Shown: one piece after another, positions 32,665-44,548 of the stretch
Layout of the letters: every line of letters begins with the position of its first letter
How positions within the stretch are numbered: position 1 is the stretch's first letter
Assembly: GCA_037102815.1 (NCBI GenBank)
Contig: BTPP01000007.1
Span: 1,364,001-1,428,000, forward strand
DNA from: Neurospora intermedia
Taxonomy: Eukaryota; Ascomycota; Sordariomycetes; Sordariales; Sordariaceae
DNA: 64,000 nucleotides
Direction: 5' to 3'
The notes under the pieces: generated by a model
Told to the model about the DNA's origin: nothing
The model's input: only the letters and a program-made list of their open reading frames with translations
Database searches by the model: none
Position numbers and translations under genes: made by a program

Positions 32665-32895
32665 ATGGCGTCTTGCACATGGGCTTCCGACAGCGACGTC
32701 AACACCGCAGAAAAAGTTGCGCCGCAAGAGGTTCCATCGTCGACTCGATCAAACGGCGGTTAGTTTTTGCTTTGGGATGAAGGATACTCGGCAACGAGAT
32801 CAACGTCCAAGACAGCCCCGGGCTCCACTTTGTTTCCAAGTCCTTCATGTCATTGCGATGGTGATGGAGAAAGCTGGACGGTGGAGAAAGGATAG
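32665..32895 (+). CDS. Candidate small two-exon gene, 57 aa
   Basis: Exon 1 is 32665-32758 (MASCTWASDSDVNTAEKVAP), the intron is 32759-32815 (GTTAGT...GACAG), and exon 2 is 32816-32895, ending in a Cys/His/Gly-rich tail (SCHCDGDGESW). A TATA box lies 95 bp upstream. A longer 293-codon frame (32300-33181) covers the same DNA in another phase but starts before the TATA box and is Arg-rich. Neither is certain. Confidence 0.25.
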
Positions 32896-35122
32896 ACAGA
32901 AGATGGGCATGTCAATGGCAGCCATGCGCCCTCATCACTCGCCAACTCAACCCGTATCTGGCCTTCTTCCGTCATTACGGGGGGGTCAGGGTCTCGGAAA
33001 AGACGACAAGGGGTCATTTAGACAAGCTCGAGTCAGCAACGGGGATGAGGATGGGGCCGAATTAGTTCCCAAGGGACCTCGCAAGCAAGGATCCGAGACG
33101 GTTGTGGGTAGGCTATATCATAGTTTGTACTACATGTCCAAGCCCTCTTCACGATCGCAGCCATGCGCCGCCGGCGTCTAAGAGACCGCCAAGCTAACAG
33201 GACTCCGAAGAGCTTCCTCTCTGGATGTCAGTTGGTACCCAAGTTCTGCCGAGATTGTATTGATGGTTCTCAATATGTGATCAATCACTAGGAGCCATGA
33301 ACACTGACCTTGCGACTTCTCTCTCCTTTCAAGCGTCAAAGACCTGATTCTGCATCTCGGTGATCATGACCGTTCACAAGACTCTTTTTTTTTTCGAGAG
33401 GGTCTCTAGAAAGGAAGTCGGGAAAAACTTTGGCAAGGATGGCACCACACTAGCGTCAAAGGTAGGCGGACCTAATCCACGACTACACTACAGCCGAGCG
33501 GAGGACCGCACAGAACCAAGTCGGACCGCTCTTATTGGCATTACACAAGAATATCTGCACGAGGATTCCATGTGCCATGATATCATGACAGCTTGCTATC
33601 CCACGCACCGCCTTTTAAGCCTGGGGCCAATGGGCCCTTGATGCATATGCATTGAGCACCTGTCTGCGCAGCAGGAAACGGCGCTGTTTCGACACTGCAA
33701 CAATGACCGATGAGCCGGGAAAACAACCGGACGACTGTCCTGTCCTGGCCGATGCCGACGGGACCGGTATGAGATCGGACTCATCCCCATCTACCCGGGT
33801 CCTCCCCAAAATTACAATCAAGTCCAGTCTAATGTAGGCAGTATAACGTGATCATCTTGACCCCATCTCTCTGAAACACAAGCTGACAATCGCAAATTCA
33901 CCGTGGGACTCGCTAGCTCTGAGACATGGAGTAATAATCCATAGATAGCGTAAACCTTTACTCATCTTGGCAACCAGATAGACCGTCAGCAGCATCTTGT
34001 GATGATAGCATCCAAACGCTATGCTCATTCGGTCGACAGTCTTCTTCCAACATGGTGGTGAGTTGCAACGGGTCGTGGACAAGGGATCCAATCTGCCAGA
34101 TACCAGCTATCCGGACTTTCAGTCCTTGACATCCTCGATCTTGCTGTCGGTGACTGCATGTCTACATGTTGTATCACCACCTTTTTGGGACTGTTGCACA
34201 GAGACAAGTGCTGGACGCAGCCAGACACGCGGGAACAGATGAACACTGCAGTGTCTCGCGTCAGGTAGATATGCCACACGTGCAGAGGAAGAACAAGCCC
34301 TTTGATCTTGCGCCGTGGCTGTTGGGCACTTACACATTGCGGGGGGGAACTTTTGTTGGTTTCATAGTGTTTCCTTTCTGGTCGAGGCGGCCCATCGCAA
34401 CCCGATCACAAGTCTCAGGTCATCGCAGTCACCACGTTTTTTTGCATTGTTTACAACCAGAAAAGAAGGAACAAGAATCAAAGTGTGGGTATGCGACATG
34501 GCAATGCTCGTGATTAGGGTCCAAACTCGCAAACTCGGAGATGGAATTTGCACTCATACCACGCTAGCGCCAGCAGCAGCAGCAGCAGCAGGAGCAGTAG
34601 TTACCCCTCACTGCTTTATCTTGCACTAGTAAAATCAACACCACCACTGCAGCCAGCTCTTGGCATAATAGCCCCAGGTAGAGTTTCCAAGACTGTCTCG
34701 CGAGGTACCGGCTACCTGTCGTGGCACCCTCGTGCACCGCGACCTACTCTAGGAACCTCGGGCTGAACAAGTCCTTCTACTTGCAGCAGGTAACGAAGCA
34801 TCTCGGCGTGGGGCCGGCGATGTTGTGCGCCCAAGTGGCAGGTGCGACTCCCCCTGCCCATTCTCTGACATTCCTCATCCACATCGATCCGTCGTCCACC
34901 ACATCACCGGCATTGTCTGATCAGGTTGCGTCATCCTCAACCTATTGAAAAATTTCCCGCTGTTCAGCAATCGATGGAGATGCCAACTGAACTGAATGGT
35001 GCCAATAGGGAGATGTGGAAGGAGCGCCATGGATGTTGCTGAGCCTCCTCAGTCTTCTCTTCAATTGTCAGGTCTGCCTTGTTCCCCCTCCTCCAACCTG
35101 AACTCACCGCCTTCATGCCAAC
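32896..35122. other. Intergenic, nothing supported
   Basis: Only short frames without motifs are seen. A CAG/CAGCAG run occurs near 34570-34592. Confidence 0.35.
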
Positions 35123-35590
35123 ATGACCACCACACCACCCGCCAAGAACATGATCCGTCTCCCGCAACATCCAAATAAGGCCACCCGCTGCACCAACACG
35201 TCTACGAAGCTTTCCCGTAATCGAGCGCACCGCAGCTCTTCGCGGCATATGCTGGACCAAAAACTCCGGGAGCGAGCCGCACATGAAGAGCACGGCAAGG
35301 GCCATTTTTTTTACGGCCCAGCCTACCTCTCAAGACCATACTGGATTCGACTCGCTTACTATAGCACTCATAGCCCACTCGGAGCCCGGCGTGTATCAAC
35401 TGAACTGCCAAGTCGCTGTGTCGGGAGCAAATTCCGTCATGGACTTGAATCTGTAGAGTACGTAGCATTCATTCTGCATCCCGTCTTGATGATGGCATCC
35501 CTGTTACATACAGGCAGTTACACAAAGCTCAACCTCACGAGAAAACCGACTGGACGGAGACACGTCGGCACATATTTGGTCCGCTCGTGA
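35123..35590 (+). CDS. Candidate basic orphan protein, 155 aa
   Basis: The ATG frame begins MTTTPPAKNMIRLPQHPNK. It is Arg/Lys/His-rich to about residue 60 (NRAHRSSSRHMLDQKLRERA) and then mixed. No domain is recognised and there is no independent support for expression. It may be a chance frame. Confidence 0.25.
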   Translation: MTTTPPAKNMIRLPQHPNKATRCTNTSTKLSRNRAHRSSSRHMLDQKLRERAAHEEHGKGHFFYGPAYLSRPYWIRLAYYSTHSPLGARRVSTELPSRCVGSKFRHGLESVEYVAFILHPVLMMASLLHTGSYTKLNLTRKPTGRRHVGTYLVRS

Positions 35591-37573
35591 GATGTTTCCG
35601 CAACGGCTCCGTCCATCTGACCACTGGACCATGGCGGTTGATGCTCCGCTTCGAACTTTCGAGCGCTTGTCATTTGTTCGGCCCCGCCTCCGTCCTTGCC
35701 TTTTCCCCTCTCTCCAATTCAAGACACATCCAGCCATAGTTTCGAGGCTCACTCCCCATCCCGTCTGCACTTTTTCCATCTAGATGGTAGTTCCAAGGGT
35801 CATCACGTGGCCTGTGGTCCTTTGACGGACTTCGCTGCTCCAGAGACATGCTGCGCTACCATTGACCATTTTGGTGTGCATGATGGCGCGCATGTCCTTG
35901 ACGCACACTATCTGGTCAAACATGACATCTCGACCCTTCCCTTTGTTCCTCGTTCCACGCTCTCCCTTCACCGTCCTTTTTTTTTGTGTGTGTGTGTGTG
36001 TTCGTTTTCCTCGCAACATCACTTGACTTTCGTCTCGGAGGCTCTTTTCTTGTTCTGCGTCAAGATAAAAGACAGGAGCGTCAAGAATGACCAAAGCTGA
36101 CTTCAACCCGTATACCCGTTACTCCACTCAAACCTTCTTCTTACACCCATCGAAGGGTCGAAAGAGTCATCACCCACTGGAACTGGTCCCGGTTTCCCAA
36201 GCGCCAGCCTGGCACAGCTTGTGTCGAATCTCCCCGATAACCACTTGGCACATTGGCAAGTAGATGGCAAAGTAGCGGTACCTTGATAATCCCCATGTCA
36301 GTTGCAGTGCTGGATATGGCACAACAGCTGAGGTGCTTCGGCGATTTGGGACTTTACAATATCTTCCCTAGCTTCAAGGGGAGAGAGGAGGGAGAAAAAA
36401 AAAAAAAAAAAAAAAAAGCCCTTTAGTCTTTCAGCTGGCCCAGCTCCGACACCCCGAGTTTCTTCTTTCGTATTTGACCGATCTCCCAACTCTTTCCTCA
36501 CGTTTGATCCCTGATAATGACCCGAAAGGCGTTTGGATGCCCGTTCTTCCAGCCCGATGTTTGCAGAGCATGGTTGTAATGAAACCCATGGACGGTGAAT
36601 GATTGTCGTGGGAGCTGGCATTTGACCGACTCACGCCATCTTTCCTTTTCCTTTTTCTTTTTTTTTTTTTTTATCTTTTCTTTTTTTTCCCCTCCTAGTC
36701 AATCTTAAAGAATTCGGAATCTCGCATGAGCTAGCCCCAGATACCCCCAATACGTCAACTGTGCTACTTAATAGCTCGGCATGTATTGCGCCCTAGTGCG
36801 CCACAGCTCACGGATTGTAACCATTTCGCGCTTGATCGGGTATTGAAGAATGTTTTCCGCCCTTTCCGTCATGGCTGCTCAATACACCTTGCTCCTCAGT
36901 CTTAATCGAGCTTCAGATCATCATATTGCGGAATGAGGGTTGCGCTCAAGCACTTGGCATGAAGCATGGCTGAATGGTCACCATATGTCACTAGTGGATT
37001 GAATAGTGTCTAAGCAAGAGCATATCGATGTGTACAACTTTGTGCAGTGCAAATTATGGAAGCACTATGAAAGGTTCTAGTGGCTGATCTTCTTATGTGT
37101 GTGTCACAAATCTGACTCGGCCCCCCACACTCTCAACCTCTAATGTGGATAGAATTTGAGACAACATGCGACAATTTGGGATATTCTCTTTGAAGTACCC
37201 TGCCTCCCTTATCTGCGTGCTTTTTAATGGTCTCCATCAAGTAAGCATGTGAACGCATGTTAACCATTGGCTGGCTTCGAATCAGTGCGCTTGCTCTTGC
37301 TTGCCTCTTGATGATTGTTCAATGGCAAGTTTCCCTTAACCTCTCTTACTAACGAATGTCTCTCTGACTATCTATCTCAAGTTCCTTCAGTTGACAGGAC
37401 GCGGACGTAGCGCCTACTCTCTTTCCTGGCTTCTCAAAACGTACTGACCTAGTAGTTCACGAACCGTTATTGCTACCAACTTCCCGCACTCCCGTTGGAA
37501 AACAGTGTCTGACGTTCCCACATTCATACTATCTGACAGCGGGTTTTGTCTTGCACAATGCTACTTTCTAACT
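35591..37573. other. Intergenic left flank of the retroelement island
   Basis: Base composition is normal and there is no supported gene. It holds a GT run (about 35985-36001), a 23-A tract (36395-36417) and T-rich runs (36650-36690). It ends at the TATAT target duplication of the copia-type element. Confidence 0.45.
36395..36417. repeat. Homopolymer, 23 consecutive A
   Basis: An unbroken adenine run in intergenic DNA. No poly(A)-tailed element is evident next to it. Confidence 0.9.
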
Positions 37574-37578
37574 TATAT

Positions 37579-37750
37579 TCTTGGACTTGTGGGCACAAGA
37601 AGTGTGATGATTGTGCTAAGCTAAGGACCAGAAAGGAAAAATCTGTGGAGGGCTAAAATATATAGTGGTAGCGCCCTAATGGGCCCTATATGTGGGCAAG
37701 CTGTTCGGTCTAGCTAGTGAATAGTATTTAGGCTCTACACTACTACAATA
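37579..37750 (-). repeat. 3' LTR of the copia-type element
   Basis: 172 bp, same length as 44043-44214, with about twenty differences by eye, all transitions and no indels. It is adjacent to the TATAT duplication on the outside and a polypurine tract (minus strand) on the inside. Confidence 0.88.
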
Positions 37751-37757
37751 CCCCCCC
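37751..37757 (-). promoter_or_regulatory. Polypurine tract of the copia-type element
   Basis: Seven C on the plus strand, so G7 in the sense of the element, directly abut the 3' LTR. This is the usual place and composition for plus-strand priming. Confidence 0.7.
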
Positions 37758-37859
37758 GTAGCCCGAAATAGGCTCTTAGACTCTATAAACTTATCCTCCT
37801 TCTTAATATTTATTAAATTACCTTTTTCTAGTCCAAAGTAGGTCCTTTCTATTATTGTT

Positions 37860-38446
37860 CAATACAGCTAATCATCTACCGCTAAAAACTTTTAGCGTTT
37901 ATACTAAGACGGGAAGCTATTTGGTACTCTAATTCCTACTCAAGGGTAGAATACTAGCTAAAATATTACTAAATTTGACCCTTCCGCCGTAAGAGCTATT
38001 ATTACCCTTAATAATCTATTTATACCTCCTAAAACGGTTTAAAACGTTCTAATTAGACTATATAATCTACCTTAAACTACTTTACTATTATTAACCCCCC
38101 CCCCGGGGTATTATAGGGACGCTTATAGTATAGTAGTATAGAGGATACTTCTACTACTATTAGTATAAATATATAGAGAATTCTCGTATTTAATTCCCTA
38201 CTTGTAATTCGTTTTTCTCTTTAAACGCTTAGTTATTATATTACTAACGTTCTTAGATCCTTCTTATTTTCCAATCTTCTAGTATTAATTATATAGGGCT
38301 ATTCTAGGGAATAGAAAACGTAAGACCGCTATAAGACGTACTATTTCTCGGTACTATTAATGGTTATTCTATAAAAGGGTATACTATAAAGTATTCGATT
38401 AGGGTATATAAAATAAATCGAACTAAACTCCTTTCTTTTTATTTAA
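37860..38446 (-). repeat. Shared 3' module, copia copy
   Basis: About 0.58 kb matches 51430-52030 in inverted orientation, with mostly C/T and G/A differences. A clear anchor is the pair around TAAGACGTACTATTTCT (38333 here). In the sense of each element the two copies have the same direction and the same place, between the end of pol and the 3' LTR. Confidence 0.82.
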
Positions 38447-41400
38447 AGGCCGTTCAATCTCTTTTCTATACCTAATCTCTCCTTTTATTTAAAATTTATT
38501 ATACCTATAATATCAATTTTTATTCGAATCCTAATTATTTAATAAAAGAAGTATATTTATTTACTTTCAAAGGCTTTATTAATCTATTAGCAACTATATC
38601 TTCGCCTTTAATATAGATAATTTCAAACTCCTTTCTTTTAACCTACTTAATAATTTACTTGAAGTATATATTTATATAACGATTACGGCTAGGGACTTTT
38701 CGATTTAGGACCTAATCCTTTATATTTTTATTATTTATATATAATACTTTTAATAATAATTATATAAGACCTAGCTCTTCTATTATTTGAAAAATCTATT
38801 ATAGTAACTTTACTACCGGAATAAGGTTGGTAAATTCTATTTTAATTATATTAGTTATAATAAAAGTTTACTTTTTAGATTTCTAATATATTAGTCCTCT
38901 TATAAAGAATATAATATATTTTCTAATACTATAGTAGGTTATTAGGTTATCCGCGAAAGATATATCCCCGAATACCTTTAAATCTATATTTGTAAGGGAT
39001 ATTTTACCTCCTAATATAATACTTATATCTATATTTTTAACGAAGTAGTAGAAGAGATATTTTATTATAGTAATTAAGTTAGTAGTAGGGTTTATATTAA
39101 TTTTATATAATTTATTAACGGTGAATGTAATATTTGGTTTGGTGCTTATAGATAGATAATTTAGATTACCTATTTTTTTAATATATAATTTCTATTAATC
39201 TAGTAGTTCTTCCCCGGTTTTATAATCTCTAACTTTTATATTATTAGGCTATAGTATATTTACCCTATAGAGATCTTCGTATTCGAATTTCTTAATTAAG
39301 CTTTTTATATATTAGGTTTATAATATAAATATTATCCTTTCGTTTCGGTTTCTCTTAATATCGAAATTTAAGAACGTTTTTACTTTTCTTATATATTTAA
39401 ATTTAAAGTATTAAAGGAGTTAATCCTTAACTTCGAAGATTATTATTATAGAGGGTACTACTACGAGAAAATTATTAATATATAGTATTAGGAGTATTCC
39501 TTTCTTTTTATTACTAAATAGATATATATTATTATTTATTAGCTCGAAGCCTATATTTTTTAATATAGGTAGTAACGTATTAAATTAATAGAGGGGATTG
39601 TTTTTAAAATTATATAACGCTCTTCTTAATAAGTAAATTAGGCATTATAGTCCTTTTAATCCTTTCTCTAGCCTAGTCGGTTATTTAATATAGTATATCT
39701 TTCCTTTTAGAATTAATATATTTAGGAATATAATATTAAAGTCGAATTAGTAATATTTAAGGTTTAGGACTATTATAATAATTAAAAAGATTTTTATATT
39801 CGCTATATTAATTACAGCCGTATAAATATCCTCTATATCCTAAGAACCTTATTTGTAGTTACCGTATATAACCCAACGAGCTTTAGGTTCCTTTATTTTT
39901 AATTTAAAATTATTTTTCTCGTTGTAAACCTATTTTCCTAATAGAACTTCTATATAATTTTTAAGGGCAACCAAATTATAGACCTTCTTATTTTCTAAAG
40001 CTTTTAATTATTTCTCTATAGCCGGCTTCTAATATATTATAAAATTAATTAATTTTCGTACTCTTCTATAGTTCTTAAGAATTCCTTAGTTTAGATTGTA
40101 TATTACTTTTACTACTATAAGGTATAGTAATTAAATATCTCTTTCAATTATACCTTTTTCCGGTAAACTGTAGTAGAAGATTGGGGTTTCTCTTATTAAT
40201 TTATTATTACTATTAACTACAATCTATCTTCTAATTAATATACTAAATTGTAGTACTACCTATCGTTTTAGTCTACCTATTCTTATTATTATTATTATTA
40301 CTTAGGTTATAGTTTATTCCGGTAGTTCTTCCTCTATAGATTTGCTATTTTAGTCTAGCTATACGTCTTATCTTTCTAGTAATACCCCTCCTAATATTAA
40401 TAATTTTCGCTATTGGTCTATTATTGAGGTTAAAGGTTTTAATAGTCTTAATAGGGTATTAATTATAGGGTCCGGGGATAATTATTATTTTGGATTTCGT
40501 TTCGGTAGGATAGGTTCCTCTTTATTTAAATTATCTGGCTTAATATAAGGGGAGTTATTAAATAGCTTAAATTCTTTATTTTCTCTTTCCGAGTTAAAGA
40601 ATAATTCAAACTTATTATTATTTTATTTAATTAAGTCTATTATATTAATATTAGATAGTATTACTTTCTATAATATTCGGGGTTATATTATAGTTTATTA
40701 TTATACTATTCTTCTTATTAAGGTTCGGGATTCTTCTATTAATATATAGGTTTATTATTCTTATATCGAGGTTCGGGGTGTAGAATCTTTTAATTAGGAG
40801 TTCGCGCTTATATTAATATTTAGAGAGGACGGAGTTGGAATCTATAATCCTTCTAATAGAGGAATTTATAATAGTATAAGGGGTTTTGATTCTAAACGCG
40901 GTATAATATTTAGGGAGGGTATTAGTAATCTTTATTGTATAGTTATTGGCGGTTTGAGGCCTATTACCTTATTAATAGAAGATTAGAATTGTCTTTTTTC
41001 CTTTACCTTTTTAAGTTCTACTCTCTATATTACCTCTATCGGTTTGGGTTTGGTTACTATAATCTATATTTCTTTTCCGCTTTATAAGACTTTATTTATA
41101 TCTTTTATAAATTAATTGGAAAATACAATTATATAATTTAGTATTTACTCTTTTAGTAACTGCTCATCCTCTAATTCTAGGAATTGTACCGTACTAGCTT
41201 TAATAAGTTTTTTATATTCCGAGTCCCAAATATAAAAGATTTTTCTATTTAAGTCTATATATCCTACTAAGCATCCTCTTCTTAAATATTTAGTAAATTT
41301 ATCGCTTTAAATTCGTTTCTATTTTTTAATATAGTAATACGCTATATAATAGTATATCCGAAGATACTTAATATTTAATTTAAGATTCGGGAGGTTGGCG

Positions 41401-44030
41401 GTTCGACTAAGGACTTTATATAAATTAATATATTTATTATTAGCCTTTGTAGGAAGAAGATTTATAATCTTTACTATAAAGTTAACTACTAATAGTTATA
41501 ATTTAATAGGAATATTATATTAAATAATTATAGCTCTCGCTTTTTCTATTATTACTCTCCCTATTCGTTCTAGTATACTATTTATCTATAGGGTATATAC
41601 TAGTATTTTTATAATTTCAATACTTTTTTATTATATTTATATAATAACTTTATTATTTTAAAAATCTTTAAAACTAAAGCTAAACTCAATTCCTCTATCT
41701 ATACTAAGCACTTTCACTTTTAAGCCTATTTGGAGTTCTACCTATCTCTTCTACTCCTTAATTGTATTAAAGCTTTTACTTTTATCTTTTATACCTTTAA
41801 TTTAGTAGAAACCTAATATTATATATATAAAATATATAATATACTTTATACTTAAGTAGCCGGCTATATTATAATTTTATATATTAACCTTTACGAATTC
41901 TAATAGTTTAATAGCTACTAGGTTTAAAACTTTATAAACTATATTAATTAATTTACTTCGGATATAAATATTATATTCTTATTTCCCAATATTAGCTAGT
42001 TTAATACTAACGTCTTTATAAACTTTTAATACCTATTCTTTTCCTATATATATAAATCTTCAATATATTATTTTATAATTAATAAACGCTATTAGTACTA
42101 ATTTAAGTACTTAAGCTCTATACCTTTTATTAATATTTAGTAGTAGTATAGCTAATAGTACTAATAGTCTTACAATCCAATTATATTAGACTTCTTCTTA
42201 CTTCTTTTTAAATATTATTTTATTAGTTTCTATCGACTATACTATATTACTATTAAGGAGACCTATTATTATAATTAAATTAATTAATATTAATAGGGTA
42301 AAGATTATATCCTTAATTTTAACTAATATCCTCTTCCCTATTATTATAAGTAGGTTTAATTCTACTACTCCAATATAGTAAAATCTAATTTTATTATTAT
42401 TGCCGATTTAATAAATAATTAGTTTAAATAAAGGGTATAATTCTATAAACTATTTAATATCGTTAAATATATTAGAACTACTATTAGTATTAAATAATAT
42501 TATATTTCGGGTTATAATAATTACTTTAAGAGTTTATTAGACTTTAATAAAATTATATTGAATACTATCTACTTAATAAGTAGGTTCTAAAACTATTAGG
42601 AGCTCTAGTAAAAATTCTCCTCGTCCTAATTATTATTAAATAATAATCCTTTAAAACTAAATAATAGATTAAAATTAATACCCGAAGCGGTAGGAGGGTT
42701 ATTAATATTAGTATTATTATTAACGACCGCTATAATAGTATTACTAGTACCCTTCTTAAAGTTTATAACTCTCACTTTATTCTTTTAAGTATCTAGGGCC
42801 TTATTGGAATTATACTACTAATAGTCGGGAGTACTAGGGACTTAATAATAATTATAGGGGTAATATTTCAAACTTTTAAAGATCTTCTTCTAATAGACAT
42901 TATAATTAACAAACTTAGGACCATTGTCTTCCTCGGTCTTAATCTCCTTTACCGTATCTTTAATATTAATTTCAACCTTAGCTATAATTAAGTTAGTATA
43001 ATTCTTTTAAATATTAGCTAGAGTAAATAAACGAGCTAAGAATAAGATAATAGTTAATTCGTTCTTATTTATATCCGCAACCTATAGTATAGCCTCGGCC
43101 GGGAATAAATACTTAATAGTATTAAAAAAGTTAGTAAATTCAATAATATTATTAATCTTATATCCAACGTCCTTCATACATTTATATAGCGCCTACTAAT
43201 ATATTAAAAATATTTCGAAAATTATAAAAGTAGCGTATTTAATAGTTTAATATTTATTAAAGATATTATTCTTAGCCTCGTTCGTAATACTAGAGATACT
43301 ACTCTTAATAAAATCAAATAGGTACTTAAGATTATTATTATCCTTATTCTATCTATTAATAAATAAGGTATTTTAAATCTTCTTATTATGGATTATAGAA
43401 TAGATTATAGTTATAACCTTAATATAATCTATCTACTATTAGTATATATGTTTTTTATCCTCTACTTTAATTATATTAGCAATAGTAAGTTCCGGGATAT
43501 TATTAGTAATATAATACTTAAAGCTTTAGGAAATAAGTTTAATCTTAATAGTATAAGCCTATACCTTTAAATTGGACTCGCCCTTTAGGGCAATTAAGGT
43601 AGCAGCATTGAAAAATATATTAATATTTCTATTATTATTAAAATTATATTATAAATTATATTTTTAATTTATTAAAATAGTATAAAGGTAGGTATATTTC
43701 GAATTACCTACGATTTTTATCGATCTTGTCGCTTAATAAATTCTTATTCTTATTTATTATTTAATAAATATATTTAGGGACTTATAAAAGAAGAAAGGGA
43801 TTTATATAATTTTGGATTGATTCGCGCTCGAAGGATATCGCTCGTCGTCTTATTCCTTAGTAATTCGCGCTCGAATAGTATTACTTATCTTCTTATTCTT
43901 AGGAATTTACGCTCGAAGAATGTCGCTTATTATTAACTTACGCTCGAAGGATATCGCTTGTCGTTTTATTAGTTTTTAGGATACTTAAATAGCTACATAT
44001 AATATTACAATATAAAATATCGCGTACAGA

Positions 44031-44042
44031 GGGCTTATAACC
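44031..44042 (-). other. Primer-binding site, half-tRNA(iMet) type
   Basis: The minus strand reads GGTTATAAGCCC directly inside the 5' LTR. It differs by one transition from the complement of the initiator tRNA-Met anticodon stem-loop (GGTTATGAGCCC). Half-tRNA priming is known for Drosophila copia and Ty5. Confidence 0.75.
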
Positions 44043-44214
44043 TCTTAGACTTGTAGGTACAAGAAGTGTAATGATTGTACTAAGCTAAGGACTAGAAAAG
44101 AAAAATCTGTGGAGGACTAAAATACATAGTAGTAGCGCCCTAATAGGCCCCACATATAGGCAAGCTGTTCGGTCCAGCTAGTGAATGGCATTTGGGCTCT
44201 ACACTACTACAATA
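44043..44214 (-). repeat. 5' LTR of the copia-type element
   Basis: Partner of 37579-37750, same length. Its edge is fixed by the adjacent primer site on the inner side and by TATAT on the outer side. Confidence 0.88.
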
Positions 44215-44219
44215 TATAT

Positions 44220-44310
44220 TTACATACGGCGCTCTGTCACAGCTTGTTGGCGCCTATCTACACTTTTCTAGAGGTATAGCGCCTTCTATCTACAAGCCTC
44301 CCGCTCGTTC
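44220..44310. other. Host spacer between the two retroelements
   Basis: About 90 bp of ordinary base composition lies between the two 5' LTRs, beyond both target duplications. It is presumably original host DNA, and it has not become AT-rich although RIP-altered DNA lies on both sides. Confidence 0.6.
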
Positions 44311-44315
44311 TTTAT

Positions 44316-44548
44316 TATTATAGGGCTAGATTATATACCCTATACTAGGCTATAGTACGGCAAATTACGTGCTCTGAGCCTTGCTATGGCACTAGTGCTA
44401 GCCCGGGTATTGAGGCTCTATGCGACCTATACTATTAGGCTATACAACCCTACCTATAAGACCGGGCTAGCGTATACTCTCTTTTTGCTTCCTTCGTACA
44501 ATAACGAATATTATAATTTACCTATAACAGTACCCTTGCCCCGTAATA
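44316..44548 (+). repeat. 5' LTR of the gypsy-type element
   Basis: 233 bp, the same length as the 3' LTR, with roughly two dozen differences by eye, all transitions. This copy carries most of the A/T states. TTTAT flanks it on the left. I could not identify a primer-binding site after it. Confidence 0.9.

Larger units (their letters stand above)
37579..44214 (-). mobile_element. Ty1/copia-type LTR retrotransposon, RIP-decayed fossil
   Basis: 6.6 kb with 172-bp LTRs at both ends and a 5-bp TATAT duplication at 37574-37578 and 44215-44219. The element is read on the minus strand. Its primer site, next to the 5' LTR at 44031-44042, matches the half-tRNA(iMet) type used by many copia elements. 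A G7 tract abuts the 3' LTR. The reverse transcriptase catalytic region is still recognisable on the minus strand around 39.4-39.6 kb, with connection and RNase H sequence toward 38.6 kb. The gag end lies toward 43.5 kb. The body is extremely AT-rich and broken many times throughout, with no intact frame. LTR differences are all transitions, as expected of RIP. Age cannot be dated from LTR divergence because RIP inflates it. Confidence 0.9.

Noticed and set aside
32300-33181. 293-codon plus-strand frame
   Set aside because: It is Arg/Gln-rich without domain pattern and begins upstream of a strong TATA box that suits a different start.
43388-43570. 60-codon plus-strand frame in the AT-rich island
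   Set aside because: It lies antisense within the decayed copia-type element; AT-rich decay leaves such frames by chance.
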